DNA of 7,503 bases from the NCBI GenBank assembly GCA_938003515.1, contig CALKYL010000358.1, positions 1 to 7,503 of the forward strand, written 5' to 3'. Below, in pieces: positions 1 through 6,005 of the stretch (position 1 is the first letter of the stretch; every line of letters begins with the position of its first letter). A program made the translations under genes and the position numbers. The notes beneath the pieces are model-generated. The model worked only from the letters and a program-made list of their open reading frames with translations. It had not been told where the DNA came from and ran no database searches. The stretch is from an uncultured bacterium (GTDB taxonomy: Bacteria; Planctomycetota; UBA1135; UBA2386).

Positions 1-936
1 GTGGTCGCGCTGGTCGAGCGCGACTTCGCCGACCACCCGGGCGATCTGCGCCCCGAGAACCTGCCCGCGACGCGCGACGACGCCGAGAGGCTGTGGAAGT
101 GGGCGCTCGAGCGCTGCATGCCGCACTTCGGGCCCTACGAAGACGCGATGACGACGCGCTCGTCGGGCCTGTTCCACACGCGCGTGTCGATGCTGCTCAA
201 CATCTGCCGCCTGCTGCCTGCCCGCGTCGTCGAGGACGTGCTCGCCGCGGACCTCGAGCTCAACAGCAAGGAGGGATTCGTGCGGCAGGTGCTCGGCTGG
301 CGCGAGTTCGTGCGCCACGTGCACGATGCGACCGACGGCTTCCGCGAACTCGACGGCGAACCGCTGGACCAGAACGCGCTCGGCGGCGATTTCGCCCTGC
401 CGCCGACGTTCTGGGGGGGCGCGCCATCGGGCATGCGCTGCCTCGACGAGGTCGTCGACGACGTGTGGCGCGAGGCCTACGGCCACCACATCACGCGCCT
501 GATGGTGCTCGGCAACCTCGCGACGCTGCTCGCGGTCGACCCGCGCGAGCTCACGGACTGGTTCTGGGTCGCCTACGCCGACGCCTACGAGTGGGTCGTC
601 GAGCCGAACGTGCTCGCGATGGCGACCTACGCGGTCGGCGAGCTGATGACGACCAAGCCCTACGTCGCCGGCAGCGCCTACATCCACAAGATGAGCGACT
701 ACTGCCAGGGCTGCGCGTTCCACCCGAAGAAGACCTGTCCGATCACGCGGCTCTACTGGCACTTCCTCGCACGCAACCAGAAGCGCCTCGACGGCAACCA
801 GCGCGTCGCGATGCCGCTGCGGAGCCTGGAGAAGCGCAAGCCGGCCGAGAAGGCGAAGGACACCAAGACCGCCAACTGGGTGCGCGACACGCTCGCGAAG
901 GGCGGCCGGCTCGACCCCTCGGACGCGCCGGCCTGA
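1..936 (+). CDS. Iron-sulfur photolyase/cryptochrome, PhrB (FeS-BCP) type, C-terminal part
   Basis: Flavin photoreceptor of the 'deoxyribodipyrimidine photolyase-related' family, whose characterised bacterial member PhrB repairs (6-4) UV photoproducts using FAD and a [4Fe-4S] cluster. Only the C-terminal, mostly helical FAD-binding half is present. The reading frame is open at base 1, and by alignment with PhrB roughly 200 N-terminal residues (antenna domain) are missing, so the GTG at base 1 is not the start. Visible family landmarks, numbered from the first codon here: FGPYEDAM near 43-50, VLGWREFVR at 97-105, RLMVLGN at 166-172, YADAYEWV at 192-199 and KPYV at 219-222. Four cysteines match the cluster ligands: C147, C235, C238 and C246. 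The C147-C235 distance of 88 equals that in PhrB, but the C238-C246 interval is about five residues shorter. A basic tail follows (residues 270-300). It converges on yqeY across a 10-base gap. Family assignment is firm; repair versus signalling role and exact lesion are inferred. Confidence 0.93.
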   Translation: MVALVERDFADHPGDLRPENLPATRDDAERLWKWALERCMPHFGPYEDAMTTRSSGLFHTRVSMLLNICRLLPARVVEDVLAADLELNSKEGFVRQVLGWREFVRHVHDATDGFRELDGEPLDQNALGGDFALPPTFWGGAPSGMRCLDEVVDDVWREAYGHHITRLMVLGNLATLLAVDPRELTDWFWVAYADAYEWVVEPNVLAMATYAVGELMTTKPYVAGSAYIHKMSDYCQGCAFHPKKTCPITRLYWHFLARNQKRLDGNQRVAMPLRSLEKRKPAEKAKDTKTANWVRDTLAKGGRLDPSDAPA

Positions 937-947
937 ACGCGGGCGTC
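922..947. terminator. Possible hairpin between converging photolyase and yqeY genes
   Basis: GACGC at 922-926 pairs with GCGTC at 943-947. After a bulged G at 927, CCG at 928-930 pairs with CGG at 940-942, leaving a 9-base loop. The structure spans both stop codons and the whole 10-base gap of a convergent gene pair, where a bidirectional terminator would be expected. No T-run follows on either strand, so it is not a canonical intrinsic terminator, and such stems arise easily in GC-rich DNA. Confidence 0.25.
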
Positions 948-1390
948 TAGCCGAGCGCCTTCAGCGCCTGCTGCACGGCCTTGCCGTCGGCGAGGCCCTT
1001 GTAGCGCGCCATCCACTCCTTCATGAAGCGGCCGGTGTCCTTCGGCCCCTGATAGCCGACCTCTGCCGCGAGCTCGCGGACCCTGGCGGCGACCTCGTCG
1101 TCGCTCATCTGCTTCGGCAGGTAGGACTCGATCACGGCGATCTCGGCCTCTTCCTTGGCGACGATCTCGTCGCGGCCGGCGGCGCGGGCCTGTGCGACCG
1201 TGTCCGCGCGCGTCTTGACGGCCTTCTGCAGGACCGCGACCTCGTCGTCGGCGGACAGCTCGCCGTCGGCGGCGTCGGCGCGCTTCTTGATGTCGCTGAT
1301 CAGCATGCGCACCACCTCGAGGCGCGCGCGCTCGCCGGCCTTCATCGCGGCCTTCATGTCGGCGGTCAGCCGGTCGAGATAGACGGCCAC
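947..1390 (-). CDS. yqeY: GatB/YqeY domain protein
   Basis: Small stand-alone YqeY-family protein of 147 residues, the family's usual length. The domain resembles the tRNA-binding C-terminal tail of GatB, the B subunit of the Asp-tRNA(Asn)/Glu-tRNA(Gln) amidotransferase; the cellular role of stand-alone YqeY is not established. Landmarks seen: an N-terminal helical segment with MKAAMKAGERARLEVVRML (12-30), the conserved YLPKQMSDDEV stretch (90-100), and the C-terminal GRFMKEWMARYKG...DGKAVQ region (120-140). The start is GTG at 1390, chosen because it gives the family's usual N-terminus (a short lead into DMKAAMK) and has AAGGAG six bases upstream. It follows gyrA by 3 bases on the same strand, so the two are very probably co-transcribed and translationally coupled. 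The stop is TAG. No second domain and no membrane segment are visible. Confidence 0.95.
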   Translation of the reverse strand: MAVYLDRLTADMKAAMKAGERARLEVVRMLISDIKKRADAADGELSADDEVAVLQKAVKTRADTVAQARAAGRDEIVAKEEAEIAVIESYLPKQMSDDEVAARVRELAAEVGYQGPKDTGRFMKEWMARYKGLADGKAVQQALKALG

Positions 1391-1393
1391 GCG

Positions 1394-3871
1394 CTACTCC
1401 TTGCCCGGCTCTCCGGCGGCGGCCTCGGGCTCCTCCTGCGGGATGCGCGCGACGCTGACGAGCTTGTCGCCGTCGTTGAGGCCGATGCAGCGCACGCCCT
1501 GCGTGTTGCGCCCGATGACGCTGATGCCACCGACCGAGGTGCGCACGATCTGCCCGTCCTTGGTGATCATCATGACCTCGTCGTCGTCCTTGACCGACAG
1601 CAGGTTGACGACCTTGCCGTTCCGCTCGGTGGTGCGGATGTCGATGATGCCCTTGCCGCCGCGGCTCTGCTCGCGGTACTCGGCGACCTCGGTGCGCTTG
1701 CCGTAGCCGTTCTCGCAGACGGTCAGGAGCGTGCCGGTGCCGTCGGTGACGACCATGTCGCAGACGGCGTCGCCCTCGTCGAGCCGGATGCCGCGCACGC
1801 CGACCGCGCTGCGACCCATCGCCCGCGCGTCGGACTCGTCGAAGCGGATCGACATGCCGTTCTTGGTGCCGAGCACGATGTGCTGGCCGGCGCGGCCCAG
1901 GTTGACGCCGACGAGCTCGTCGCCCTCGTCGAGGCCGAGCGCGATGATGCCGCCGGCGCGCGGCCGGCTGTAGTGCTTCAACGCGGTCTTCTTGATCAGG
2001 CCGTGCCTCGTCGCGCTGATCAGGAAGCGGTCCTCGTCGAACGAGTCGACGCGCAGGATCGCCGTGATGCGCTCGGCCTCCTGGGTCTCGACGACGTTGA
2101 CCAGGGCGCGCCCCTTGGCCGTGCGGCCGTAGCTCGGCAGCTCGAAGACCTTCTTCCAGTAGACGCGGCCCCGGTCCGTGAAGAACAGGAGGTAGTCGTG
2201 GGTCGACGCGACGAACAGGTTCCACAGGAAGTCGCCCTCCTTGAACTCCGCGCCGCTGACGCCCTTGCCGCCCCGCCCCTGCGTCCGGTACTGGTCGAGC
2301 GCCGTGCGCTTGATGTAGCCCTGGTGCGTGACGGTGACGACCATCATCTCCTCGGGGATCAGGTCCTCCGCGACGAACGTGCCGACCTCCTCGTCGCTGA
2401 TCTCGGTGCGGCGGTCGTCGCCGTACTGCTCGACCATCTCCTTGAGGTCCTGCTTCATCAGCCCGAACAGCACCGATCGGTCCTCGAGGATCGTCTTGTA
2501 GTAGGCGATCTTGTCGACGACCTCCTTGTGCTCGGCCTCGAGCTTCTCGATCTCGAGCCCCGTCAGCTGCGACAGCCGCATGCTGAGGATCGCGCGCGCC
2601 TGCACGTCGGACAGCTCGAAGCGGGTCATCAGGCGCTGACGCGCGTCGTCGGTGTTGGCCGACGACTTGATGATCTCGATGACCTCGTCGATGTTCTGCA
2701 CCGCGAGGCGCAGACCGTCGAGGATGTGCAGCCGCTCCTCGGCCTTCCTCAGCAGGAAGCGCGTGCGGCGCCGGATCACCGCGACGCGGTGGTCGCGGTA
2801 GCACTCGAGCATCTGCTTGAAGCTCAGCGTGCGCGGGCGTCCGTCGACGATCGCGAGGTTGATGATCGAGTAGGTGCTCTGCAGCGGCGAGAGCTTGAAG
2901 AGCTTGTTGACCGTGACGAGCTCGTCCTCGACCGACTTCTTGAGCTCGATGACCAGCCGCAGGCCGACGCGGTCGTTCGACTCGTCGTTGGCGTCCGCGA
3001 TCGTGTCGAGCTGCCCCGACTTCACGAGGTGCTGCACGCGCTCGAGGATCGTCGTCGTCTTGACCTGGAACGGCACCTCGGTGAAGACGATCTGCTTGCG
3101 GCCGCGCTTCTCCTCGACGTGGTACTTCGCGCGCACGGCCACCGAGCCGCGGCCGCTCGCGTAGGCGTTGCGGATGCCGCTGCGGCCCATGATCGTGCCG
3201 CCGGTCGGGTAGTCGGGCCCCGGCACGAGCTCGAGCAGCTCGTCGAGGGTCACGTCCGGCTTGTCGTAGAGCTTCTCCAGCGCCGCCGCGACCTCGCGCA
3301 GGTTGTGCGGCGGCAGGCTCGCGGCCATGCCGACGGCGATACCGGTCGAGCCGTTGCAGATCAGGTTTGGGAAGCGGGCGGGCAGGACGACCGGCTGCAG
3401 CTTGGTGCCGTCGTAGTTCGGCACCATGTCGACGGTCTCCTTGTCGAGATCCTCGAGCAGGTGCGTGGCCGGGACGCCCATGCGCGCCTCCGTGTAGCGC
3501 ATCGCCGCCGGCGGGCTGCCGTCGATCGCGCCGAAGTTGCCCTGGCTGTCGACGAGCGGATACCGGGTCGTGAACGGCTGCGCCATGCCGACGAGCGTCG
3601 GGTAGACGACGGACTCGCCGTGCGGGTGGTAGTCACCCGACGTGTTGCCGCAGATCTTGGCGCACTTGCGGTGCTTGCTGCGCGGCCCGAGGTTCAGGTC
3701 GTTCATCGCGACCAGCACGCGCCGCTGGCTCGGCTTGAGGCCGTCGCGAGCGTCGGGCAGAGCGCGACTCAGGATCACGCTCATCGAGTAGTTGAGGTAA
3801 CTCTCGCGCATCTCCCGCTCGAGCAGCAGGTCGGTGATGCGGCCGCCTGCGGGCGGGGTCGGGTCGGTCAT
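1394..3871 (-). CDS. gyrA: DNA gyrase subunit A
   Basis: DNA-breaking and rejoining subunit of gyrase (GyrA2GyrB2), which introduces negative supercoils using ATP hydrolysed by GyrB. The 825-residue length is normal. The N-terminal breakage-reunion domain (about 11-500) contains catalytic Arg125-Tyr126 in AAMRYTE (E. coli R121/Y122). The quinolone-resistance region reads HPHGESVVYP at 82-91: serine is kept at E. coli position 83 (S87 here), Asp82 is Glu86, and Asp87 is replaced by Pro91. The C-terminal beta-pinwheel (about 505-810) has repeated blades. A GyrA box, QGRGGKG, lies at 531-537 and a second similar motif, QSRGGKG, at 735-741; the box identifies this as GyrA rather than ParC. An acidic tail follows. 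ATG at 3871 is chosen because RITDLLLEREMRESYL directly precedes the conserved core; I see no strong Shine-Dalgarno. A possible promoter lies at 3913-3941. gyrB is not in the window. Downstream yqeY is coupled. Confidence 0.98.
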   Translation of the reverse strand: MTDPTPPAGGRITDLLLEREMRESYLNYSMSVILSRALPDARDGLKPSQRRVLVAMNDLNLGPRSKHRKCAKICGNTSGDYHPHGESVVYPTLVGMAQPFTTRYPLVDSQGNFGAIDGSPPAAMRYTEARMGVPATHLLEDLDKETVDMVPNYDGTKLQPVVLPARFPNLICNGSTGIAVGMAASLPPHNLREVAAALEKLYDKPDVTLDELLELVPGPDYPTGGTIMGRSGIRNAYASGRGSVAVRAKYHVEEKRGRKQIVFTEVPFQVKTTTILERVQHLVKSGQLDTIADANDESNDRVGLRLVIELKKSVEDELVTVNKLFKLSPLQSTYSIINLAIVDGRPRTLSFKQMLECYRDHRVAVIRRRTRFLLRKAEERLHILDGLRLAVQNIDEVIEIIKSSANTDDARQRLMTRFELSDVQARAILSMRLSQLTGLEIEKLEAEHKEVVDKIAYYKTILEDRSVLFGLMKQDLKEMVEQYGDDRRTEISDEEVGTFVAEDLIPEEMMVVTVTHQGYIKRTALDQYRTQGRGGKGVSGAEFKEGDFLWNLFVASTHDYLLFFTDRGRVYWKKVFELPSYGRTAKGRALVNVVETQEAERITAILRVDSFDEDRFLISATRHGLIKKTALKHYSRPRAGGIIALGLDEGDELVGVNLGRAGQHIVLGTKNGMSIRFDESDARAMGRSAVGVRGIRLDEGDAVCDMVVTDGTGTLLTVCENGYGKRTEVAEYREQSRGGKGIIDIRTTERNGKVVNLLSVKDDDEVMMITKDGQIVRTSVGGISVIGRNTQGVRCIGLNDGDKLVSVARIPQEEPEAAAGEPGKE
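1397..1402 (-). promoter_or_regulatory. Shine-Dalgarno site for yqeY inside the end of gyrA
   Basis: On the minus strand AAGGAG is followed by six bases (TAGCGC) and the GTG start of yqeY. The AAG GAG codons are the final Lys-Glu of GyrA and the following TAG is its stop, so ribosomes ending gyrA uncover or directly reload at this site. It decides the GTG start at 1390. Confidence 0.75.
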
Positions 3872-3912
3872 GAGCGCTGGCTTCGGGCGTTGGTTCGGAT
3901 GCGGAAAGTCCC

Positions 3913-3941
3913 ATTGTTCCGCCCCTCCCGGAGCGCTTCAA
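3913..3941 (-). promoter_or_regulatory. Candidate sigma70-like promoter for gyrA-yqeY
   Basis: Read on the minus strand, TTGAAG (3941-3936) is followed by a 17-base spacer and AACAAT (3918-3913). Each box matches four of six consensus positions and the spacing is ideal. Transcription would start near 3905 and leave a leader of about 35 bases before the gyrA ATG. It was found by eye in an otherwise GC-rich background; the housekeeping sigma preference of this organism is unknown. Confidence 0.35.
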
Positions 3942-4019
3942 CAAGACGCCGCTTCCTGTACCATGCCCCCGGCAGCGGGCGCCCGAACGGCCCGCTCGCG
4001 CACCCCCCACCCGCCCACC

Positions 4020-4023
4020 GGAG
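4020..4023 (+). promoter_or_regulatory. Shine-Dalgarno site deciding the TTG start of the cinA-like gene
   Basis: GGAG lies seven bases upstream of TTG at 4031. The frame stays open a long way upstream, and an in-frame ATG at 3899 would add 44 residues. That extension is Arg/Pro/Ser-rich and has no place in the family alignment, which begins within a few residues of the TTG. The TTG start is therefore preferred. Confidence 0.55.
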
Positions 4024-4030
4024 CCGATCG

Positions 4031-4864
4031 TTGTTCGAAAAGAGCGTCATCATCCTGGTCGTTTCCCGCGAGATCCTCGAAGGGTCCGTCGTCGACCGGA
4101 ACGCGGCCTTCATCGCCAACCGGATCGACGACATCGGCTACCGCGTGCGCACCATCCAGGTCGTCGACCGCGTCGAGGCGGAGATGGCTGCGACCCTGAA
4201 ATGGGCGATCGAGCAGAAGCCGACCTTCGTGCTGGTGACCGGCGGCCTCGGGCCGAACTGGGACGACAACACGCGCGCGTGCCTCGCCAAGGCCGCCGGC
4301 CTGCCGCTCGAGGAGAACCCGCAGGCGCTCGAATTCGTGCAGAACGCCTACCGCAGGCTGTTCGCCAAGCAGGTGGTGCCCCACCCCGACCTCAACGACG
4401 CCCGCCGCGGCATGGCGATGCTCCCGAAGGGCGCCAGGGCCTACGAGAACACCGTCGGCAGCGCGCCGGCCGTGCAGCTCGAGGTCGGCCCGACGACGGT
4501 CTTCCTGCTGCCGGGCGTGCCCGCCGAGATGCAGCGCTTCTTCACCGCCCACGTGATGCCGGTCATGGCGGCGGCCGGACCGGACACCGTGCGCGGCGAA
4601 CGCACGGTCGACTACCACGGCCACGACGAGTCGTCGATCAGCCGGGTGCTCGCGGACGTCTCGAAGCGGCACCCGCAGATCAGCCTGCGCACGCGCGTGC
4701 AGGGCACCGAGACGGCGCGCACGATCCGGATCGTGCTCGTCGCGGAGCAGGACGACGCGGTTCAGCTCAACGAGCTGCTGGAGCAGGCCGAGCTGGACCT
4801 GCGCGCCCGCCTCGGGCTCGAGCTGCAGACCCCGCCGACCGACGCGGCCCGGCTGGGTGACTGA
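4031..4864 (+). CDS. Stand-alone CinA N-terminal (MoaB/Mog-like, COG1058) domain protein
   Basis: 277 residues from a TTG start, matching only the N-terminal molybdopterin-binding-like domain of CinA. Full-length CinA (about 410 residues) carries a C-terminal PncC nicotinamide-mononucleotide amidase domain, absent here. In characterised CinA proteins the N-terminal domain is linked to ADP-ribose hydrolysis in pyridine-nucleotide recycling; the activity of this copy is inferred only. Seen: a Rossmann-like opening strand SVIILVVS (5-12), REILEGSVVDRNAAFIA (13-29), the signature TGGLGPNWDD (70-79), GSAPA (143-147) and LLPGVPAEM (159-167). An ordinary CinA has Gly-x-Glu-Leu/Ile-Leu where this protein has Ser12-Arg13-Glu14-Ile15-Leu16. 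The last ~85 residues resemble the second half of COG1058 proteins. Its stop codon overlaps the mutY start by 8 bases, so the two are probably one transcript. It is divergent from gyrA. The frame is also open upstream, antisense to gyrA, but that part is not coding. Confidence 0.85.
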   Translation: MFEKSVIILVVSREILEGSVVDRNAAFIANRIDDIGYRVRTIQVVDRVEAEMAATLKWAIEQKPTFVLVTGGLGPNWDDNTRACLAKAAGLPLEENPQALEFVQNAYRRLFAKQVVPHPDLNDARRGMAMLPKGARAYENTVGSAPAVQLEVGPTTVFLLPGVPAEMQRFFTAHVMPVMAAAGPDTVRGERTVDYHGHDESSISRVLADVSKRHPQISLRTRVQGTETARTIRIVLVAEQDDAVQLNELLEQAELDLRARLGLELQTPPTDAARLGD

Positions 4865-5921
4865 CGGCGGGGCACGGCCCGGCTTCGCCGCGCGGCTGCT
4901 CCGCTGGTACGACGCGGCGCGCCGCGACCTGCCGTGGCGCCGCACGCGCGACCCGTGGGCGATCTGGGTCAGCGAGATCATGCTGCAGCAGACCCGGGTC
5001 GAGGCCGTGCGCGCCCCCTACGCGCGCTTCCTCGCGCGCTACCCGACACCCGCGGCGTTCGCCGCGGCGGGTGACGACGACCTGCTGATCTCGTGGCGCG
5101 GGCTCGGCTACTACCGGCGCGCGCGGCTCCTGCGCGACGGCGCGCGCGCGGTCGCCGAACGGCACGGCGGGCGCGTGCCCCGCGAGGTGGACGCCCTCCG
5201 CGCGCTGCCCGGGGTCGGGCCCTACACGCTCGGCGCGATCGCGTCGATCGCGTTCGGGCACGCCGAGGTCGCCGTCGACGGCAACGTCGAGCGCGTCGTC
5301 GCACGCCACCGCGGCCTCGACGCTCCGATCGGCACGACCGCGGCGCGGCGCAGGATCGCGGCGATCGTGCGCGAACGGCTCGACGCGGCCCGTCCCGGCG
5401 ACTTCAACCAGGCGCTGATGGAGCTCGGCGCGACCGTGTGCACGCCGACGTCGCCGCGGTGCGACGCTTGCCCGGTCGCCGGCGACTGCGTGGCGCGCGC
5501 CACCGACGCGACCGACCGGCTGCCGGTGCGACCGCCGCGTCGGCGCACGCAGGACGTCACCGCGCGCGCGATCCTGGTGGTGCGCGACGGACGAGCGCTC
5601 GGCCACCGGATCCCGGCCGACGAGCCGAACGCCGGCCAGGTGGAGCTGCCGGGCCCCGGCGTGCTCGTCGACACCCCCGCCGAGGACCTCGCGCGGGCGC
5701 TGCGCGCGCGGTTCGGCGCGGTCGTCGAGCCCGGCGCGGTCGTCGCGACCGTGCGGCACGCCATCACCCACCACCGCATCACGCTGGTCGCGCACGCGGC
5801 GGCGGTGCGGCGCAGGGGTCGGCTGGACTGGTTCGACCTCGCCGGCGACGTGCCGTGGACGACGCCCGCGCGCAAGGTCTTCGCCAGGGCGCTCGCCGGC
5901 GACGCCGACGCCGACGCGTGA
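4857..5921 (+). CDS. mutY: A/G-specific adenine DNA glycosylase
   Basis: Base-excision-repair enzyme that removes adenine mispaired with 8-oxoguanine, preventing G:C to T:A transversions. The length of 354 is normal. The catalytic core occupies about 8-215: SEIMLQQT with catalytic Glu40 (E. coli E37), WRGLGYYRRAR (80-90), helix-hairpin-helix LPGVGPYT (117-124), and VDGNV with Asp141 (E. coli D138). The [4Fe-4S] ligands are C195, C202, C205 and C211 in the usual Cx6Cx2Cx5C spacing. The C-terminal NUDIX-like 8-oxoG-recognition domain (about 236-346) is recognisable by AILVVRDGR (238-246) and RHAITHHRI (300-308), where Ile-Thr-His replaces the Phe-Ser-His loop of well-studied enzymes. The usual GLWEFPGG segment is only faintly kept (GQVELPGPG, 260-268). 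GTG at 4857 is the preferred start because it precedes the conserved RLLRWYDAARRDLPWR directly and overlaps the previous stop by 8 bases; only a weak GC-rich Shine-Dalgarno is seen. Confidence 0.97.
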   Translation: MTDGGARPGFAARLLRWYDAARRDLPWRRTRDPWAIWVSEIMLQQTRVEAVRAPYARFLARYPTPAAFAAAGDDDLLISWRGLGYYRRARLLRDGARAVAERHGGRVPREVDALRALPGVGPYTLGAIASIAFGHAEVAVDGNVERVVARHRGLDAPIGTTAARRRIAAIVRERLDAARPGDFNQALMELGATVCTPTSPRCDACPVAGDCVARATDATDRLPVRPPRRRTQDVTARAILVVRDGRALGHRIPADEPNAGQVELPGPGVLVDTPAEDLARALRARFGAVVEPGAVVATVRHAITHHRITLVAHAAAVRRRGRLDWFDLAGDVPWTTPARKVFARALAGDADADA

Positions 5922-6005
5922 ACCCGCGCCGCCGGGCGCTATCGTGGCCGCCCCGCCCGCGGGATCCCGCACGAGCCGGCAAACGAGACGCACGAGGAGC
6001 GAGAC
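5922..6005 (+). promoter_or_regulatory. mutY-fabI spacer with palindrome and weak promoter-like sequence
   Basis: The 84 bases between mutY and fabI hold three things. A short hairpin (GCGCC 5926-5930, GGCGC 5935-5939, 4-base loop) follows the mutY stop closely. TATCGT at 5940-5945 could be a -10 box, with only a poor -35 (GTGAAC, 5918-5923). A perfect 12-base palindrome, GCGGGATCCCGC, lies at 5959-5970. fabI may therefore have its own promoter, but none of these elements is individually convincing, and read-through from mutY is equally possible. Confidence 0.3.
5994..5999 (+). promoter_or_regulatory. Shine-Dalgarno site for fabI
   Basis: GAGGAG lies six bases before the ATG at 6006. It is among the better ribosome-binding sequences in the window and supports that ATG over the second in-frame Met three codons downstream. 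Confidence 0.75.

Larger units (their letters stand above)
3872..4030. promoter_or_regulatory. Divergent spacer between gyrA and the cinA-like gene
   Basis: This 159-base spacer lies between two genes transcribed away from each other and must hold both promoters unless one starts further off. Its middle (about 3905-3965) is noticeably richer in A and T than the flanking coding sequence, as expected of a promoter region. Facing gyrA there is a plausible sigma70-like element, listed separately. Facing the cinA-like gene the best I see is TACCAT at 3959-3964, with only a poor -35 match upstream. No clear repeat, operator or RNA gene is apparent. Confidence 0.6.

Noticed and set aside
753..2804. 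A 683-codon minus-strand frame overlapping gyrA, yqeY and the photolyase.
   Set aside because: It is the shifted frame of gyrA and yqeY, rich in Arg, Pro and Gly, and has no recognisable motif.
1880..4030. A very long plus-strand open frame antisense to gyrA that runs on into the cinA-like gene.
   Set aside because: It lies opposite the conserved GyrA coding sequence and its translation is an Arg/Asp/Leu/Val-rich string without a recognisable domain. Long antisense frames are expected in GC-rich DNA. Only the part from 4031 has family similarity.
3899..4030. ATG at 3899 as the start of the cinA-like gene.
   Set aside because: It would add 44 low-complexity residues with no match to the family; TTG at 4031 has GGAG at good spacing and fits the family N-terminus.
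5926..5939. Hairpin after mutY as a transcription terminator.
   Set aside because: The stem is only 5 base pairs, no T-run follows, and equal stems occur all over this GC-rich sequence.
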